From Solea solea (Eukaryota > Chordata > Actinopteri > Pleuronectiformes > Soleidae): a DNA stretch of 64,000 nucleotides. Where the stretch lies: assembly GCF_958295425.1 (NCBI RefSeq), contig NC_081151.1:10664330-10728329 (forward strand). Reading direction: 5' to 3'. Under the pieces are notes generated by a model. It made no database searches. It worked only from the letters and a program-made list of their open reading frames with translations, and had not been told where the DNA came from. The translations under genes were made by a program, and so were the position numbers. Within the stretch, counting starts at the first letter, position 1; the number at the start of each line of letters is the position of its first letter. Below, in pieces: positions 1-29,400 of the stretch.

Positions 1-479
1 TTAGCCGAGTGTTTTGGGTCATTATCCTGTTGGAAGAGACATGACCAGAGACCGAGACTGAGCTTTCTGACACTGGGCAGTATTTTAGCTCCAGGATGCC
101 TGGATAGTCATGAGATTTAACTTTTGTTCTGCACAGATTCGAGGTAACCCATGCCAGCCGTAGCAAAGCAACCCCAAAACACATGTTTTGTAGCAGGTAT
201 GGCGTGAGCTCTCAGACTATCAGGGAGACTAAATCTAAAGATAGTTCCATGCTACAAGGATACCAACAAATTTGTCCACATCTGCACAAACATGTGTAGA
301 GAATGTTTGATGGATGGGCGTTGGAACCAGATCAGTTTTCTGTCAGAGCAGAACCAAATCTAGTGTACTTACAATTTGTTTGTGTCCAACAGTGTGTGGA
401 ATCTATGATCTGGCACAGTTGCAGTAAGCAAGCAGAAAAATGAATAGTAGACAGAGAAAACTCTTAATGGAGTATTTAC

Positions 480-16881
<16,402 letters not shown>

Positions 16882-17072
16882 ATTTACAACCTCTGTCTGC
16901 ACTGTGACGGCACGTACATAGAAACTGTGTGTGTGTGTGTGTGCGTATGTGTGTGTGAGAGAGAGAGAAAGAGCGAGAGGTGGGGAAGGAAAGAGAGAGC
17001 GAGAGAGCCCATAGAAACAAACAGAGGACCAAAACACGTTTAAACCATAGCAAGCGAAGACATTTTGGATTG

Positions 17073-17200
17073 TCCACACAACTTTAAATGGCTTTTCGGG
17101 GTTAAAACTTGGTTTTAAGGTTAGGGTTAGGCGTTATAGGGGTAATACATAGGGTATAGGGAATACATTATGTTTACGAGGGTCCTCACTAAGGGTGCTG
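17073..17200 (+). repeat. dispersed repeat with TTAGGG-like motifs
   Basis: CTTTTCGGGGTTAAAACTTG, AAGGTTAGGGTTAGGCG, AGGGTATAGGGAATACATT and GAGGGTCCTCACT. Parallel to the 46590 copy. Sits just upstream of gphn exon 1. Confidence 0.65.
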
Positions 17201-17302
17201 AACAAGAATGTGTGTGTATGTGTGAGAGAGAACCATCAGACATAGCTTCATCTACTTGTGACACTTTGTAAACCACTCACTCTCCTGAACCAAAGTCTAC
17301 AG

Positions 17303-17446
17303 CAGGGTTCTCAAACTCTGATGATCTGAGGGCCACATGAACAAGAGGGGGCCGGTCAGTGTTTGATACGGAGCGATATAGTTCAAAAGAGAAGATGCAA
17401 ATGTCAGGCTGCATAAAACTGTCCCACGGCAAGTTTGAGACCTCAG
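17303..17446. mobile_element. 144-bp hAT-like MITE with perfect 8-bp target duplication
   Basis: Left end CAGGGTTCTCAAACT, right end AGTTTGAGACCTCAG (imperfect inverted repeat), flanked on both sides by identical GTCTACAG (17295-17302 and 17447-17454). Confidence 0.85.
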
Positions 17447-17499
17447 GTCTACAGGGAAAATAACCATTTTGCATCACGGCACGTACATCGGAAGCAGAA

Positions 17500-17660
17500 A
17501 TGAATTGGCTTTGTAACATGAGGGTTGCCGGTTCAAAACCCATGATGGGTCAAGGGCTGGGGTGCATCTGAGCAAGGCCTCAAATATCCCACTGCTCCTG
17601 TTCACTACTGGTGTGGAGTAAGGATGGGTTAAATGCACTATCAATAATCAATAATTGGTT
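17500..17660 (+). mobile_element. SINE fragment
   Basis: Contains GGTTGCCGGTTCAAAACCC (box B) and GGGCTGGGGTGCATCTGAGC, parallel to the SINE at 35837. The box A part is missing or degraded. It directly follows the MITE at 17303. Confidence 0.65.
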
Positions 17661-17699
17661 TGTGTGTACAAAAATAACTCATTCTTTTTTTCTTTTTAC

Positions 17700-17890
17700 A
17701 GGTAGCTGCTCCATTGCAGGTCCAACACACGGAGATGAACAACCATTCACTCTCACACCTATGTGAAATTTAGAATGAGAAATCTGGGGAAAACATGCAA
17801 AGTCAATGCAAAAAGACCAGGTTGTGAACCCAAGTCTTTTTTCTGCAAGATAACAGCACTAACCACTTGGTCACCGTGTGGCCCTCAGTA
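17700..17890 (+). repeat. degraded copy of the 18240 repeat
   Basis: CATTGCAGGTCCAACACACG, CAACCATTCACTCTCACACC, GGGGAAAACATGCAAAGTC and AGCACTAACCACTTGGTCAC parallel the better copy 540 bp away in the same orientation. Confidence 0.6.
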
Positions 17891-18239
17891 GTTATTATGT
17901 GTTATGGGGGGGATAAACCAGTGTTACATGTCTCATAATGAAGGATGACAGAGTCATGAGGTGGAAGTGTGACTGGCAGTAAATCAGTCTGCTGACTGTG
18001 ATGAACACAGCATACATTCACTCAGCAACACTGTAGAAAATGACCACGAGAAGGAGGTGCTGTTAAGTCTAAAATAGACGTGTAATGTCTGAATCACAAG
18101 TTTATTTTAAGGCCAGTTTGACGTTTCAACTGTGCTCAAGAACTTCTGTTACTGGATGAGGCAGATGTACTGTATGTCTTGTTTTGTATGTTCTGTCTTT
18201 TTTTTTTCTGACTGTGTTAGATGTCTTTGGTTCTCACTC

Positions 18240-18545
18240 ACTCACACTCACTCACTCATCTTCTACCGCTTTGCTACACGAGGGTCGCTGGTGCCAATCT
18301 TAGCTGACATCGCAGGGCCACATATAGAGACAAACAACCATCCACTCTCACACTCATCCCCAAATCTGCATGTTTATTGGACTGTGGGAGGAAACCGGAG
18401 TACCTGGAGAACCGGGAGGAAACCCACACAGACACAGGAAACTCCATGCAGAAGGGCCCTTTTTCCAACTGGGCCACAAACCCAGGTCTTCTTGTTGCAA
18501 AGGCAAGAGTGCTAACCACTACACCAACCATGTGGCCTGTCTTTG
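18240..18545 (+). repeat. dispersed fish repeat (GGAGGAAACC..GGAGGAAACCC type)
   Basis: Contains GGGTCGCTGGTGCCAATCTT, CGCAGGGCCACATA, ACTGTGGGAGGAAACCGGAG, AACCGGGAGGAAACCCACAC and GTGCTAACCACTACACCA, the order of a repeat very common in fish genomes. A degraded partner lies at 17700-17890, and short pieces at 49030-49090. Confidence 0.7.
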
Positions 18546-19189
18546 CTGCTATATTTTTAAAATTGAAATCAATGACAGTGTTGTAAGGATACAATATGGT
18601 AAATAAACAGGTACAATAGATCTATAAGTCGATCTGACTTCATTTATACAAAGTAATGTAACCCAGAGTGCGTTCCATGACAGTTTCTAACACATACAGC
18701 AAATAAAACAAAAGGAACAAAACTAAGGAAACGGCACCATCATTCTCAACAATCCGCAATGAGGACACACCAGAGACTAAAAACACTAATGACTGAACCA
18801 AAAAACATCAGGAATAAAAGAAATGATAATGAAATAAATAGATAAATGAAACCAATAACACTAACGGATGTACTGATTTAGTAAAACTAACAAAAATGTA
18901 ATAGACATACAAAGTAAATAGAAGTTCCATTAAAGAGTCAGACAAACTAAAATAACAATAAAATGTATGATCAGGTAAAAATTATGTTATAAGCAGTCTA
19001 AAGAGGTGGCAATAATAAAATAATATATAATTTGATTTGATTTATATTATCTGCTTCTTTACATTGAAAATGAAGTATTATCCAGCTCAGCTGTGCCTTT
19101 GTTCTTATCACAGTGTTATTTTAAGGCAGTAACACGTGTGCGTGCATGCGTTTCTATTCATTAGGACAGCCTAAACAAAGTCTTCTCTA

Positions 19190-19325
19190 TAACATTTACC
19201 ATAATGCCTGACCCTAACTTTAACCTAACCACAATTCAAATCCTAGCCCTAAACCTAACCAATTCCCCAGAAATGAGGTTCTGCCTCATTAGGACCAAGT
19301 TTTGGACTCTATGAGGACTAGTGGT
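19190..19325 (-). repeat. dispersed repeat with CCTAA-like motifs (inverted)
   Basis: CCCTAACTTTAACCTAACC, AGCCCTAAACCTAACCAATT, CTGCCTCATTAGGACCAAG and TATGAGGACTAGTGGT. Matches 59935-60100 almost word for word in its 3' half. Confidence 0.65.
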
Positions 19326-20177
19326 GTTAAATAGTTCACACACGCAGGTAATTAAGCAGCAGCTTTGGTCTGTTTGCACATGCAGGCAGTTGTTTAGGGG
19401 AGCGCTTGAGTTTGAGGAGAACACATTTGTAACAGACAATCATGTTTGCAAGAAGCCAAAATGTGATCTTGATTAAAAGACGAGAAGAAGAATCCACTTG
19501 TAAAACTTTTCATGGCCGCTTCTTGGTGTGTTCAATAACAGAGCAGCTGTATGAAGCTGTCACTTGCTCAGTCGTGAGTATGCGTCACTCTGTGTGCAGT
19601 AAGGCTGCAACAATTAATCAATTATTAATTGAATTAATGCTAAAACAAACATCAGCAGTTCTGAAAATCGATTTATCGCTTGAGTTTGAGTTTTTTGTTT
19701 GTTTTTTAATAATTAAAACAAGTTCTCTGAGTTTTATGTGTCTGACATAGAATTATTTTTTGGTTTACAATATTTTTTTTATAGTAAAACACACAGCTCA
19801 TAAAATAAAGTGATTACAAAACGCTTCAATACCCATTCATGTCCTGTCCAAAGAACAGGTGAGCAGGTGCCTGTGTATCTGTGCATCACAGATTAACTTC
19901 ACCATGTCCTACACTATGAAATGGTGAGTCTTTCGGCAGCAAAATGGAGCCTTGTTATGTGTATCCTGTATAAAACAAGTCATAGAATTCAAGTTTTTCA
20001 CAGAACTCTAAAATACTTGGCTGCCCCCTGTGACCTCAGGGAATTATTTACTTTACCTGGCCTGTTGCAACATCCCTGGAGGTCAGACAGCGGGTCATTG
20101 ATCCAGATACTGCTCTACTTTCTGCTCTATGTGAACATGCAAACTGTTTTAAGCTGTTGAATATCATTAAAGATAAG

Positions 20178-20213
<36 letters not shown>

Positions 20214-20300
20214 TACATATATATGTATATATGCATATATATGTATATATACATATATACAATTATAATTATACATATGTATATATACATATATATAATT
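20178..20300. repeat. AT-rich palindromic microsatellite
   Basis: An alternating TA run leads into repeated TACATATATATGTATA-type words that are self-complementary. Strong potential for hairpin or cruciform structure. Intergenic between ppp1r13b and gphn. Confidence 0.85.
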
Positions 20301-21264
20301 ACAGTGGACTTATCTTACTGGAAGTGCTCTGAATCATCAAACCAAAGCTATAATGAACAAAAATGACAAAAATGTTGATACATGTCAGAGCTAAGTGTAC
20401 AAAAAAGTATATATACGTGTGTTGGGGTTATTGCTTGCACGCACACACACCTGCATTCATGATTCGTGAAGGTTCAAAGGGCAAATACCTGAAACTATTC
20501 TTCATGAAGAGTTCAATTAACCACTATTAAATCGCTGTATCGTCATCGTAATCACAGTTATTCTACGTTAAAAGGTCAGACATAGAATGTACACTTAGCA
20601 GCGAACACTGCTACGACTTAACTTCATATTTTGCTACGAAGAGGAGTCAACGTCTGCTTTGGCGACACTGCCCCCACGTGGCCAAACTGAGTACAGCACC
20701 AACATCGAGTCAAGTGTTGGGAACCAGAATCCAGTCCTTACTACACATCCATGGTGACGAAGAGAAATTATATTATAGACATGTGATTATTAGAACAAGA
20801 TATTTAAAAAATATAATAATATAATATATTATAATCAAAAAATAAATAAATATCAAATTACTTCAATACAGTGAAGACAAGAGGCAGTATTATTATCCAT
20901 ATTATTCTATATGTCAAAATAAGCAAAAGATAAGTCCTGATATTAGTTACTCACCTGTGTGTGTCAGTGATGTGTCGTAACATCTGGTGTTAGAGGAATT
21001 CTTCTTCACACTTTCTCACACCATTGAATCACATGGTACTAACGTGACTGCAGGAATGAATGACTGCTTTGATGCTCAGAACATTTACTAAAGTTCTTTA
21101 AAGGTGTTTGAGTCCATGATGAAGTGGCAAACACATTCATGCATCAATGTCTATGAGCTTGAGGAACAAAAAGAGCTACAGTATAGTAGCTGCCAGTTCT
21201 GTTTATCAGTTTTTTCTCAACACAGGGTTTTGAAAAGACATTTTTGAGGTTGCATGGTGCAGCT

Positions 21265-21655
21265 GAATCCTTCCCTTCCAAGTGTGTAAACACTGGCTTC
21301 CTGTCCGATTCAGGATTTATTTCAAGATTTTATTGCTTGTTTTTCAGGTTTTAAATGTGCTAGCCCCAACTTATTTATGCGATTTGATACATGTCCACAC
21401 TCCTGCCAGAGTAACGAGATCCTCCAACCAGTTGCTCCTGGATGTTTCTAGAACAAGGTGCAAAACCAACCAGGTGTTATGGAGTCTTTTCAGTGGCTGC
21501 TATCAGTTTACGGAATAGTTTAGACTTTAGAAAAGTCCCCTGTAGTGTATTTTTGGTTTGTTTCACCTGTTCCTGTCGTGTATTTGTTGTGCCTGTGCAG
21601 CACTTTGGGGTTGTTTTAAATGTGCTGTATAAATAAAGTTGGTTTATACATTTAA
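21265..21655 (+). mobile_element. 5'-truncated L2-type LINE tail
   Basis: Encodes HWLPVRFRIYFKILLLVFQV then LNVLAPTYL...FSVAAIS-x-RNSL with frame breaks, the C-terminal end of an L2/Rex1-type reverse transcriptase. Followed by GCACTTTGGGGTTGTTTTAA and a TATAAATAAAG end. Confidence 0.82.
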
Positions 21656-21664
21656 AGTTGCGTA

Positions 21665-23337
21665 TACACAAAGCAATGGCTCACGTCCCTCAGAACAATG
21701 ACACAACTCTCACATCAAACTTCACTTCAATTTATTGCTTCATATTTTACACTGCATGTGTCAACAGAAAGTGATGCTTTATTTTGTGTCAAAAATGTCA
21801 ATGTACACTAGGTGGCAGCAGTGAGAGGTGCCAGCTCTAACAGGAAGAAACAAGTGTGTCCTAAAAATAATAATAATAATAATAACATAATAATATAAAA
21901 ACAATGTATTGCTTGAGATAAAACAAACAGAAAAAAATATAATACATTTAATACAACTTTGGAAACATGGAAATAGGAAAGAAATAAAAAATAAAATCAG
22001 GTGACACTTGGAGAGTCTTCATTCACTTTAGGTTAGTTGTGATTTGAACATAGTTAGTCCAGTATAATTCATTTTGATAATTTATTTTTTAAAAGACATT
22101 CAGATCTAAGAGAACGCAGAGAAACTGATCTAACAGAGCTTTGATCAGTCATTTTAACAGCAGGCATGACTGGATTCTTAAACATTGAGCTGGCTGTTAG
22201 TTTGAAGTGTGAATGTGGTTCTACGTTTCGGTTGAAAATGTATAAATACTGGCAAACGTTATCATACCAAGAGAAAAACTGTCCATTCAACTCCTGAACA
22301 ATTTGTTTTGTAAAAACAGTTTGGGCTTTCAAACAACATTTGTATTTCCTACACATTCTTCCTTTTCCTTCCTTCCTTCCTTCCCTGTTTTTCCAGCAGC
22401 AGCCATTTCACATGTGAACAGATGTTGATATGCCAGCGCTCACCAGTGCTGAGTCAAGACAAATGCAAAATACACAAAGGCTGAGGTCAGCGGTAATGTC
22501 TGACAGATGCTTTTTCACATCAGTTTGCAAAAACAGAACTACATCATTTATCTGACATAACCCAAAAAACCCATGCTGTAATATATCATTGTAAACACTG
22601 TTTTGGAAGTTGATGTCAATCTCAGCAGCCATTGTTCAGTTGCTTGCCTTGATCAGTCTCATCACCGCATTTTCAACGTCGTTCCTGGCGACTGCTTCTG
22701 CCACAGCAGTGACCCTAACCTGACCTGCTTCCACACACATTCACCTGTTCTCTCTCCTCACTTTCACATGACACCTCGCCACACACACTTTCCCCTGCTC
22801 CAACTCGTAAAATCACATCCCACGGAATGAATCTTCCATCCCACGTCACATGACGCCCACTGAGAAAATACAACACATCCCCATTTGCTTTGAGAAGCTT
22901 GGCTGCATGAAAATCCTAACGTGTGTTTTTGTTGTTGATATTCACAGATCAATGTGTCAGTCGCGTTGGGAGCTAAATGAACTGAAGTGGATGTTAAAGC
23001 TACATCTTTGTTTCTCTACTCAGCGTCTGTCATGCGGCTGAACGTGCCAAGCTACTGTTGCTCAAAATAAGATGCGGGCAATTTCTCTAAGTCTGCAGCA
23101 ACTCAGTCAAAAAAGGCTCCATGCTATGACTCCACCACAACATGGCTGTGTTGTTCCAGCGTCACATCCACAAACACTTTTTTCAGCAAATCTTTGACCT
23201 CCCTCTTCTCCCTTGTCACTTCTTCATCCACTGTTCCCTCTTCCTTCTAATGCCTCTGCCCTAATTCTGCGACTGCTCCTCTTCCTCTCTGAGTGCACAC
23301 GCCTGCTGTGAGGAGCATGTAACCCCTGATCTGGGCC
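21665..23337 (-). other. probable ppp1r13b 3' UTR and downstream
   Basis: No coding exon is seen after the ppp1r13b stop. Minus-strand AATAAA hexamers occur at about 22081-22086, 21778-21783 and 21731-21736, just before an unrelated LINE tail, so any could end the transcript. A (TTCC)n run lies at 22362-22384. The true poly(A) site is unresolved. Confidence 0.35.
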
Positions 23338-23378
23338 TCATGCCAGTGAGCGTTGTCTGGGTTTGATCCTTGGATACA

Positions 23379-23379
<1 letters not shown>
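23338..23379 (-). CDS. ppp1r13b: ppp1r13b last exon and stop
   Basis: 42 coding nt: [13 protein letters not shown] then TGA (23340-23338). The family's invariant C-terminus. The acceptor follows directly on a (CT)n microsatellite. Confidence 0.96.
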
Positions 23380-23421
<42 letters not shown>

Positions 23422-26400
23422 AGTGTCACTACACCATGTTGACATTGTCCACAAAGTGTATGAACATCTTAAACATCTTAATCTGCCATAAAGAAACACT
23501 GTGCAACATTTAGGAGGGTTTGTTGGGTTTATTTCAATATAAATATGTTTGTTTAAGTGTATAATCACTTTCAAATAAACATCATTTTGGGTTTCATGGC
23601 CTTTAAATCATAGATATTATACATATTTAAAGGAAAATAGATGATAAAGTACTGGTTTCAAGTGTGAACGTCCAGTTTCAAAAAACTGACACGGTGCCAT
23701 TCTATGCTTAGATTAAGTATTTGATTCTGTACGTAAGGCAAGGAACTTGCTTCACAGAGTCTGCCATCGTGTGCCGCCATGTAAACTTACGCTTCAAAGT
23801 GGAAGATTACTGTGCAAATATATGCATGACATGATATGATATGATATGATATGTAACCATGTGTGTTTGTCTTGTGTAATTACTCGCAATTCTTATTTAT
23901 GAATGCATTGATCTGGGGAAGCTCCCATAATCTTGTTGTACACTCGCTGCACAATGACAATAAAGGCTATTTTCTATTCTATTTTACTCTATTCCTGAGC
24001 ACATGTAGACGTGGAAAATATGATCCAGCCTCTTTGTTACAGACTCATTTTATGGTCCTAATGTTGTAGCTTGTGAAGCTTTTGTGTGGAGCGTTAGGGT
24101 GTCGCGTGATCTCTCACCCCCAGCAGGTTCCTGGGTACGTAGCCCTCCTGGTCGTTCAGTCGCGCCCACCACCACTCTGTCTCATTGTCATCATGTCGTC
24201 GAAGCACGGTGAGGGCGCTGCCCTCGCTGAAGGAGAGCTCGTCATCCTCCTGAGCTGTGTAGTCCCACAGAGCGTAGACCAGGCCTTTGTTCATCACACC
24301 CAACTTTTCCTGGACACCTGAGGCAGATACAGGAAGTCATCAGTAGTAAGTATAATCCTTTTGTTTTGTTTTGTCTTGACATTACAGTTCAGTAACTTCA
24401 TGGTAATAGTATTGAGGTAACACCATTTTTCCTAATGCAATTTCCAACTTGGTGATATTTTCCATGAAAAAGCCAGGTATTATCTTGATAATGCGACTTA
24501 CCAGAGGCTTCCGTCAGTGTGATACCTTCCCATTAAATTATTTTTGAATTAAATTGATTGATAATTATGTCATAAAGTTGAAATTCATTTTTCCTTATGT
24601 CCCACAAGCATTTAAGCACAAATAAGATACTTTTACAATAATATCACTTATCTATTACAACATGATTTACAATCCTTTCTTATCTTATGTGAATTGTGAG
24701 GAAAAACTATTCTAAAACTGATTTCAGTGCCTCTCTGTGTTTACCTACCATAGAGGAACTGAGAACACTGTGTGTATCCGTCCTCCATCTCTTCACATTT
24801 GTCCGCTGCCGTCTCCACGTCGCTAATTGTAGTTGCAAAAATGGCCGCCCCGGACTCCACCAGCATCTTGCAGAGATGGACGCTGTTACAGGACGCAGCA
24901 CAGTGTAGAGGAGTCCTGGGAGGGACGACATTAAAACACAACTTCAAACATTTGGCTGGAATATTTGAATCTAACAGGCTGAACACAGCTGATCATGAAA
25001 CAGGCTGACAATTGCAACTACTGCTGTATTTGCTGTTCATTTTCTTAGCAATGACGTTGACTGAATTAAAAGTAAAATAAAAAATGAAGGTGATAAAAGC
25101 AAAAATAATTTTTAATAACTATTATTAATTACAATAATGAGGGTGAAAGATACTAAGCCATACCAGCTGTAACTGTAAGCTGCACTTGCTACATTAAGTA
25201 GACACACACATAAATGTTTTAAATGTAAATATGATACATTCTGAAGTGAAAAATGACATAGTTGATAAAAAATTCAAAAATTATCCTAAGTATTATCCTG
25301 TTCTGTGAGATTATTTTCGTTAAAGAAAGAGCATTGGTGATCAGTGCTTGCTTAGTCTGGTCTGACACCATTTATTTAACGTGAGGTGCCGCTCATAACG
25401 GTGACAAGTAAACTTAATTACTCAGACGAATTGTGACCCTATTGGCGCGCCATAGATTTGGCTCTTTTCGCCACTTCCCAAAGGGAAGAACTGTGTTCAA
25501 AGCAAAAGGAAAGCTGTCGTTGATTGAGTACAGCCTTGCAGCTGGGTACCTGAGTAAGTCACATGCAAAGCGAATTGTTGGACAGTTATGTCATCAAAAG
25601 TTTACATAAGAGACGTCCCTTGCAGTTATAGACAGAAATCTCTTCCTACTTTTATGGCAGCTGAGTCAAAAATGAATTCTGAAATGTGATTATATCTGTA
25701 AATATCTGAGGTCCAGCGTCACTGCCACAGAGTGTGTTCATGACCCAAGAACCACAGTCACTCCTGTCCTTCAACAGTCATTGTTCAAAGTACTGACCAT
25801 CCGTCACTGTCAGCTGCATTGACGTTCACTCCGAAGTCCAGCAGGAACTTGACTGTATGGTGATGTCCAGCACAGACAGCATTATGAAGAGGAGTTATGC
25901 CTTCATCGTTAGGCATACTGGGATTTTCCACCTTGAAGTCAGATGATGAGGAAATATACACACACTTATTAGAATTGAATCAAATGATGATGCTTAATCT
26001 TGGAGTGTTGAGACAGTGTTGAGAAACCCTTGTGGTGAGCATTAAACAGGTGCCTGATTTCACTGTTAACCCCAGGATAGTACTAGTACATTGTTTGGAA
26101 CAGCTTGTAAATCACTGGGTTTTCGAGTTTTAGTACCTCAGGACATAATATATATGAGAGCAACAGCTAGAGTTTGCATTTCGAAGAGTCAGTTAGCACT
26201 TCTGTCCAGCCTCAGAGAAAGAAAGGCGTCAGGGGGAGACGGAGATTCACATCTAAAAAGATTTAGTTCCCCGGGGCTCTGCGCTGCTGTAACACACAGA
26301 AACAGTGTGAGTGCGCCCCTCAGCAATATGTCTGCACACCTGACAACAGAGACCACATCTCCCATGACAGTATTGCTGAGGATCAAAGATATGCTGTCCT

Positions 26401-29400
26401 GACGGTATTGGAAGCTTCAAATCCTTTTGAGGTAACCTGCGTGTCTGTGAGTGAACGATGTTTATGGGCATGTTAAATATTCCTCTGCTGCACAGGGGAT
26501 ATTTTTCCCCCACAACACAACTATTAAAAAATATATCACAGCATTTTAGAAGTGGAAATCATTGAGATTTAGTTCAAAAAGCTGCTGAAGTTTCCAGGTC
26601 AATGCAGATTACGGTGATCTACAGAGGGATGAGGGTTGTAGTCATGTGTCTTGCCCTTAATTTTTATCTTCCTTCAACCACATCCTTTAATGTTAATGAA
26701 AAAAAAACACTTCCTTGTGTAAAGGGAACATACAGTACAGTAGGTCTATCCTAAGAAAGAGGTCAGTTTGTTATGGTGTCCCTCAAGACACTGCACCGGG
26801 TCCATTACTTTTCTTTATGCTAAACCAAGCGATGCTGATATCTAAGTAAATTATCTTTTAATTGCTCAACAATTCTGTCAATCTCTCTTCAGGGATTATA
26901 GGCTCAGTAAAAGGGCTGCACAATGACACCTTTAAAAATCAAAATTGCAATTTGAAAGAATGCAACTACTGCATCACAAAGGCTACAATTATTCTATTCA
27001 TATATTTTCATATTTTACCCAAATTGTTCATCCCTTGTCAGTAATATGACCAAGCTAGTGTGCAAACGCACCTCAAAGCCAAGTAACAAGGTAATCCTAA
27101 TATGTCTGCTGCTGGCTGACACATGAACCTCACTGACAAACCCTTTTACTGAAGTTTTTATTTCACTGTGCTGTAGATTCTGACAACTACACTATTAAGT
27201 TTGATGCCTTTTACAACAATAGCAGTGAGGTGAACCCTTGTGTTCTCAGGTATTGTTCTGACAGGCTTCCTAAAAGAAGCCGTTAGATCCTAGAGTGCTA
27301 CACGAAAGACAGAAAGTTCGCAAATACTGAAACTATTACCTTATAGTTGTTTGTATAAGATTCATAATATATGTATGTCATATTTGGGAGTTTAGTGAAG
27401 TTTATTTCCCTCAACATTTTGTGGTTGACTGTAAGGTTCACATTTTGTGATATGTTTGCACGTACACTATGAAGTCAGTTCAGCCTTCAACATAATGCTA
27501 TGTCTCACCTCATAGATAATTCTCTGGACCAGATCAAACTCTCCCTCTAACGAAGCATCCAGCAGCAGAGCAAGAGGGTTAAACTTGACTCTGAGGCCGT
27601 GGCCTGTTCGCTCCGATGACGGCTTCTTCAGGTTGGTTCGCTTCACCTGCAGCAGAGAGAGAGAAAGTTAAGTACTTACAGATTAATCTGGCACGTTGGC
27701 CTTGAGTGACAATACAATGACCTTGTATTTGTTATTATAAGGCTATCAGCAACACATTACAAGGGATATCACCAAGCAGCTGAACATAATATGCTGAGAA
27801 ACAAGTGAGAGTGTGTTTATCCAGTCTGTTGGGCTTAAAGCTGCAGTGTGATGTTGGTTATTATTCTGTCTCTGAGACAATCTGACATTATTTGTATGCT
27901 GCGTCCTGTATCTATCTTCACATGAAATAAATCACTTCCCGTGTGCAGCGTGGGGATGTGACACTGGTTGACACAAGAACTAAGCACCACTCTACTGAGA
28001 ATCACGGAGAGTCACCTGGAGCCGAGAGGCTTAACTGTGAGAATTTGACAATGTCATTTCAATGTAACGGACATTTGTTTACATCTAAAAGATTCACACT
28101 AATCTGTTTACCTTAGGCAGTGAAGGTGCTGCAGCAGGTGATGGAGAGGCGTGACCTGCAGGGTTTAGGGCCGGACTAGATCCTCTCTTGTTATTATTGT
28201 TCTGGTCTTCTTGCCTCAATGCAAGACGTGGGCTAGTTTGGGTGGAGGGAGTAGTGCCTGCTGTTGCTTTTGTCTCTTTGGATGTTTCTGTGGCAACAGA
28301 AGGAGGTGACAAACGTCTGGAATCTAAGTTCAGGTTCTGGACTTTTCCCTCCACAGCTGCAATACTGATGTCTTTGTCGCCACTTTCTACATTCCCATTG
28401 GCTGAGTGGATGTTGTCCATGTCGCCTAAAAGGCAGTCGGGCTGGTAGAAAGTGCTGCCTGCAGAAATGAAACGGACAATTTAAGCATGGTTTAATTGTG
28501 GAGTAGCATTTTGATCCTTGGTTAAACACACACTATAATGTTGTTCCCAAACTTTTAAAGTCACTGTCTCACCCGAATAATCCACTGGAGCAGGCAACCC
28601 CAAGTACAGTATGTCACAGACACTCCATTATGAAGTATTCCAAAATGTGAGATGTGGGTCAGGCTTCCCAAACCATCTATTTGGGGACCCATTTTTTTAA
28701 AAATAGCAAGTATTGTGACCTAAATCGCAATAAAAACATGACAAGAGACAAATGTGTGCATAATAAAGTGACTATTACAGCCATATCTGCAACACTGCAG
28801 TGCCTAATACCACTTTTAATTGATAGTCATTTCCAAGAGATTTTGGCCGATTAATTAAAACTTCATTTGATGCATCTGATTTTAAACATATACATGTGAA
28901 TCTAAAAGGTTGGGAAATTCTGCAAAATTTGACTGGAGACCCAAAAAAACTCAGATTATTTTTGAATATTTCCACAACCATAAGGTGACCCATGGACATG
29001 ATCTCACAATCCACATTTGGGTTGGGATCCACAGTTTGAATCACCTGCTTCAGTAGGTGAGACCCTTTCTCATCATCACATCACAGTGTCTTACCTGAGC
29101 CTACTTCCATGCCTCCTGCCAGTGTGTTGAACCTGCAGAAATGAAAGAATTCTTTCAGTTTAATGCCTATACATCAGTCTTTAAAAACAGTTTTGTCTCT
29201 GTGGCGTGATACAGAGCAGCACTCACCTCTGGTACAGAAGTTTTTGGATGTTTGGTCCCTGGGGGCCCTCGGGTTCAGTGATTGAGCTGCGTTTCTTCAG
29301 CGGTCGCGGAGCGTTACTGGGGCGTCGGCGCAGAACCTCCAGGTCCACATCACTCTGGTAACGTAGCTGGGAGTGGGCTGTGGAGCAGCATGTGCAAGGT

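Larger units (their letters stand above)
18546..21264. other. intergenic region between ppp1r13b and gphn
   Basis: No gene seen. Contains the TTAGGG-like repeat at 19190, a partial TAGGGCTGCAAC-type MITE end near 19598-19625, and the TA palindrome. Mostly AT-rich. Confidence 0.6.

Noticed and set aside
20048..20366. Tyr/Ile-rich open frames on both strands
   Set aside because: Products of the TA microsatellite.
23247..23574. Ser/Leu-repeat frames across the GA tract as protein
   Set aside because: Only 13 codons plus the stop belong to ppp1r13b; the Ser-Leu repeats are the intronic (CT)n tract translated.
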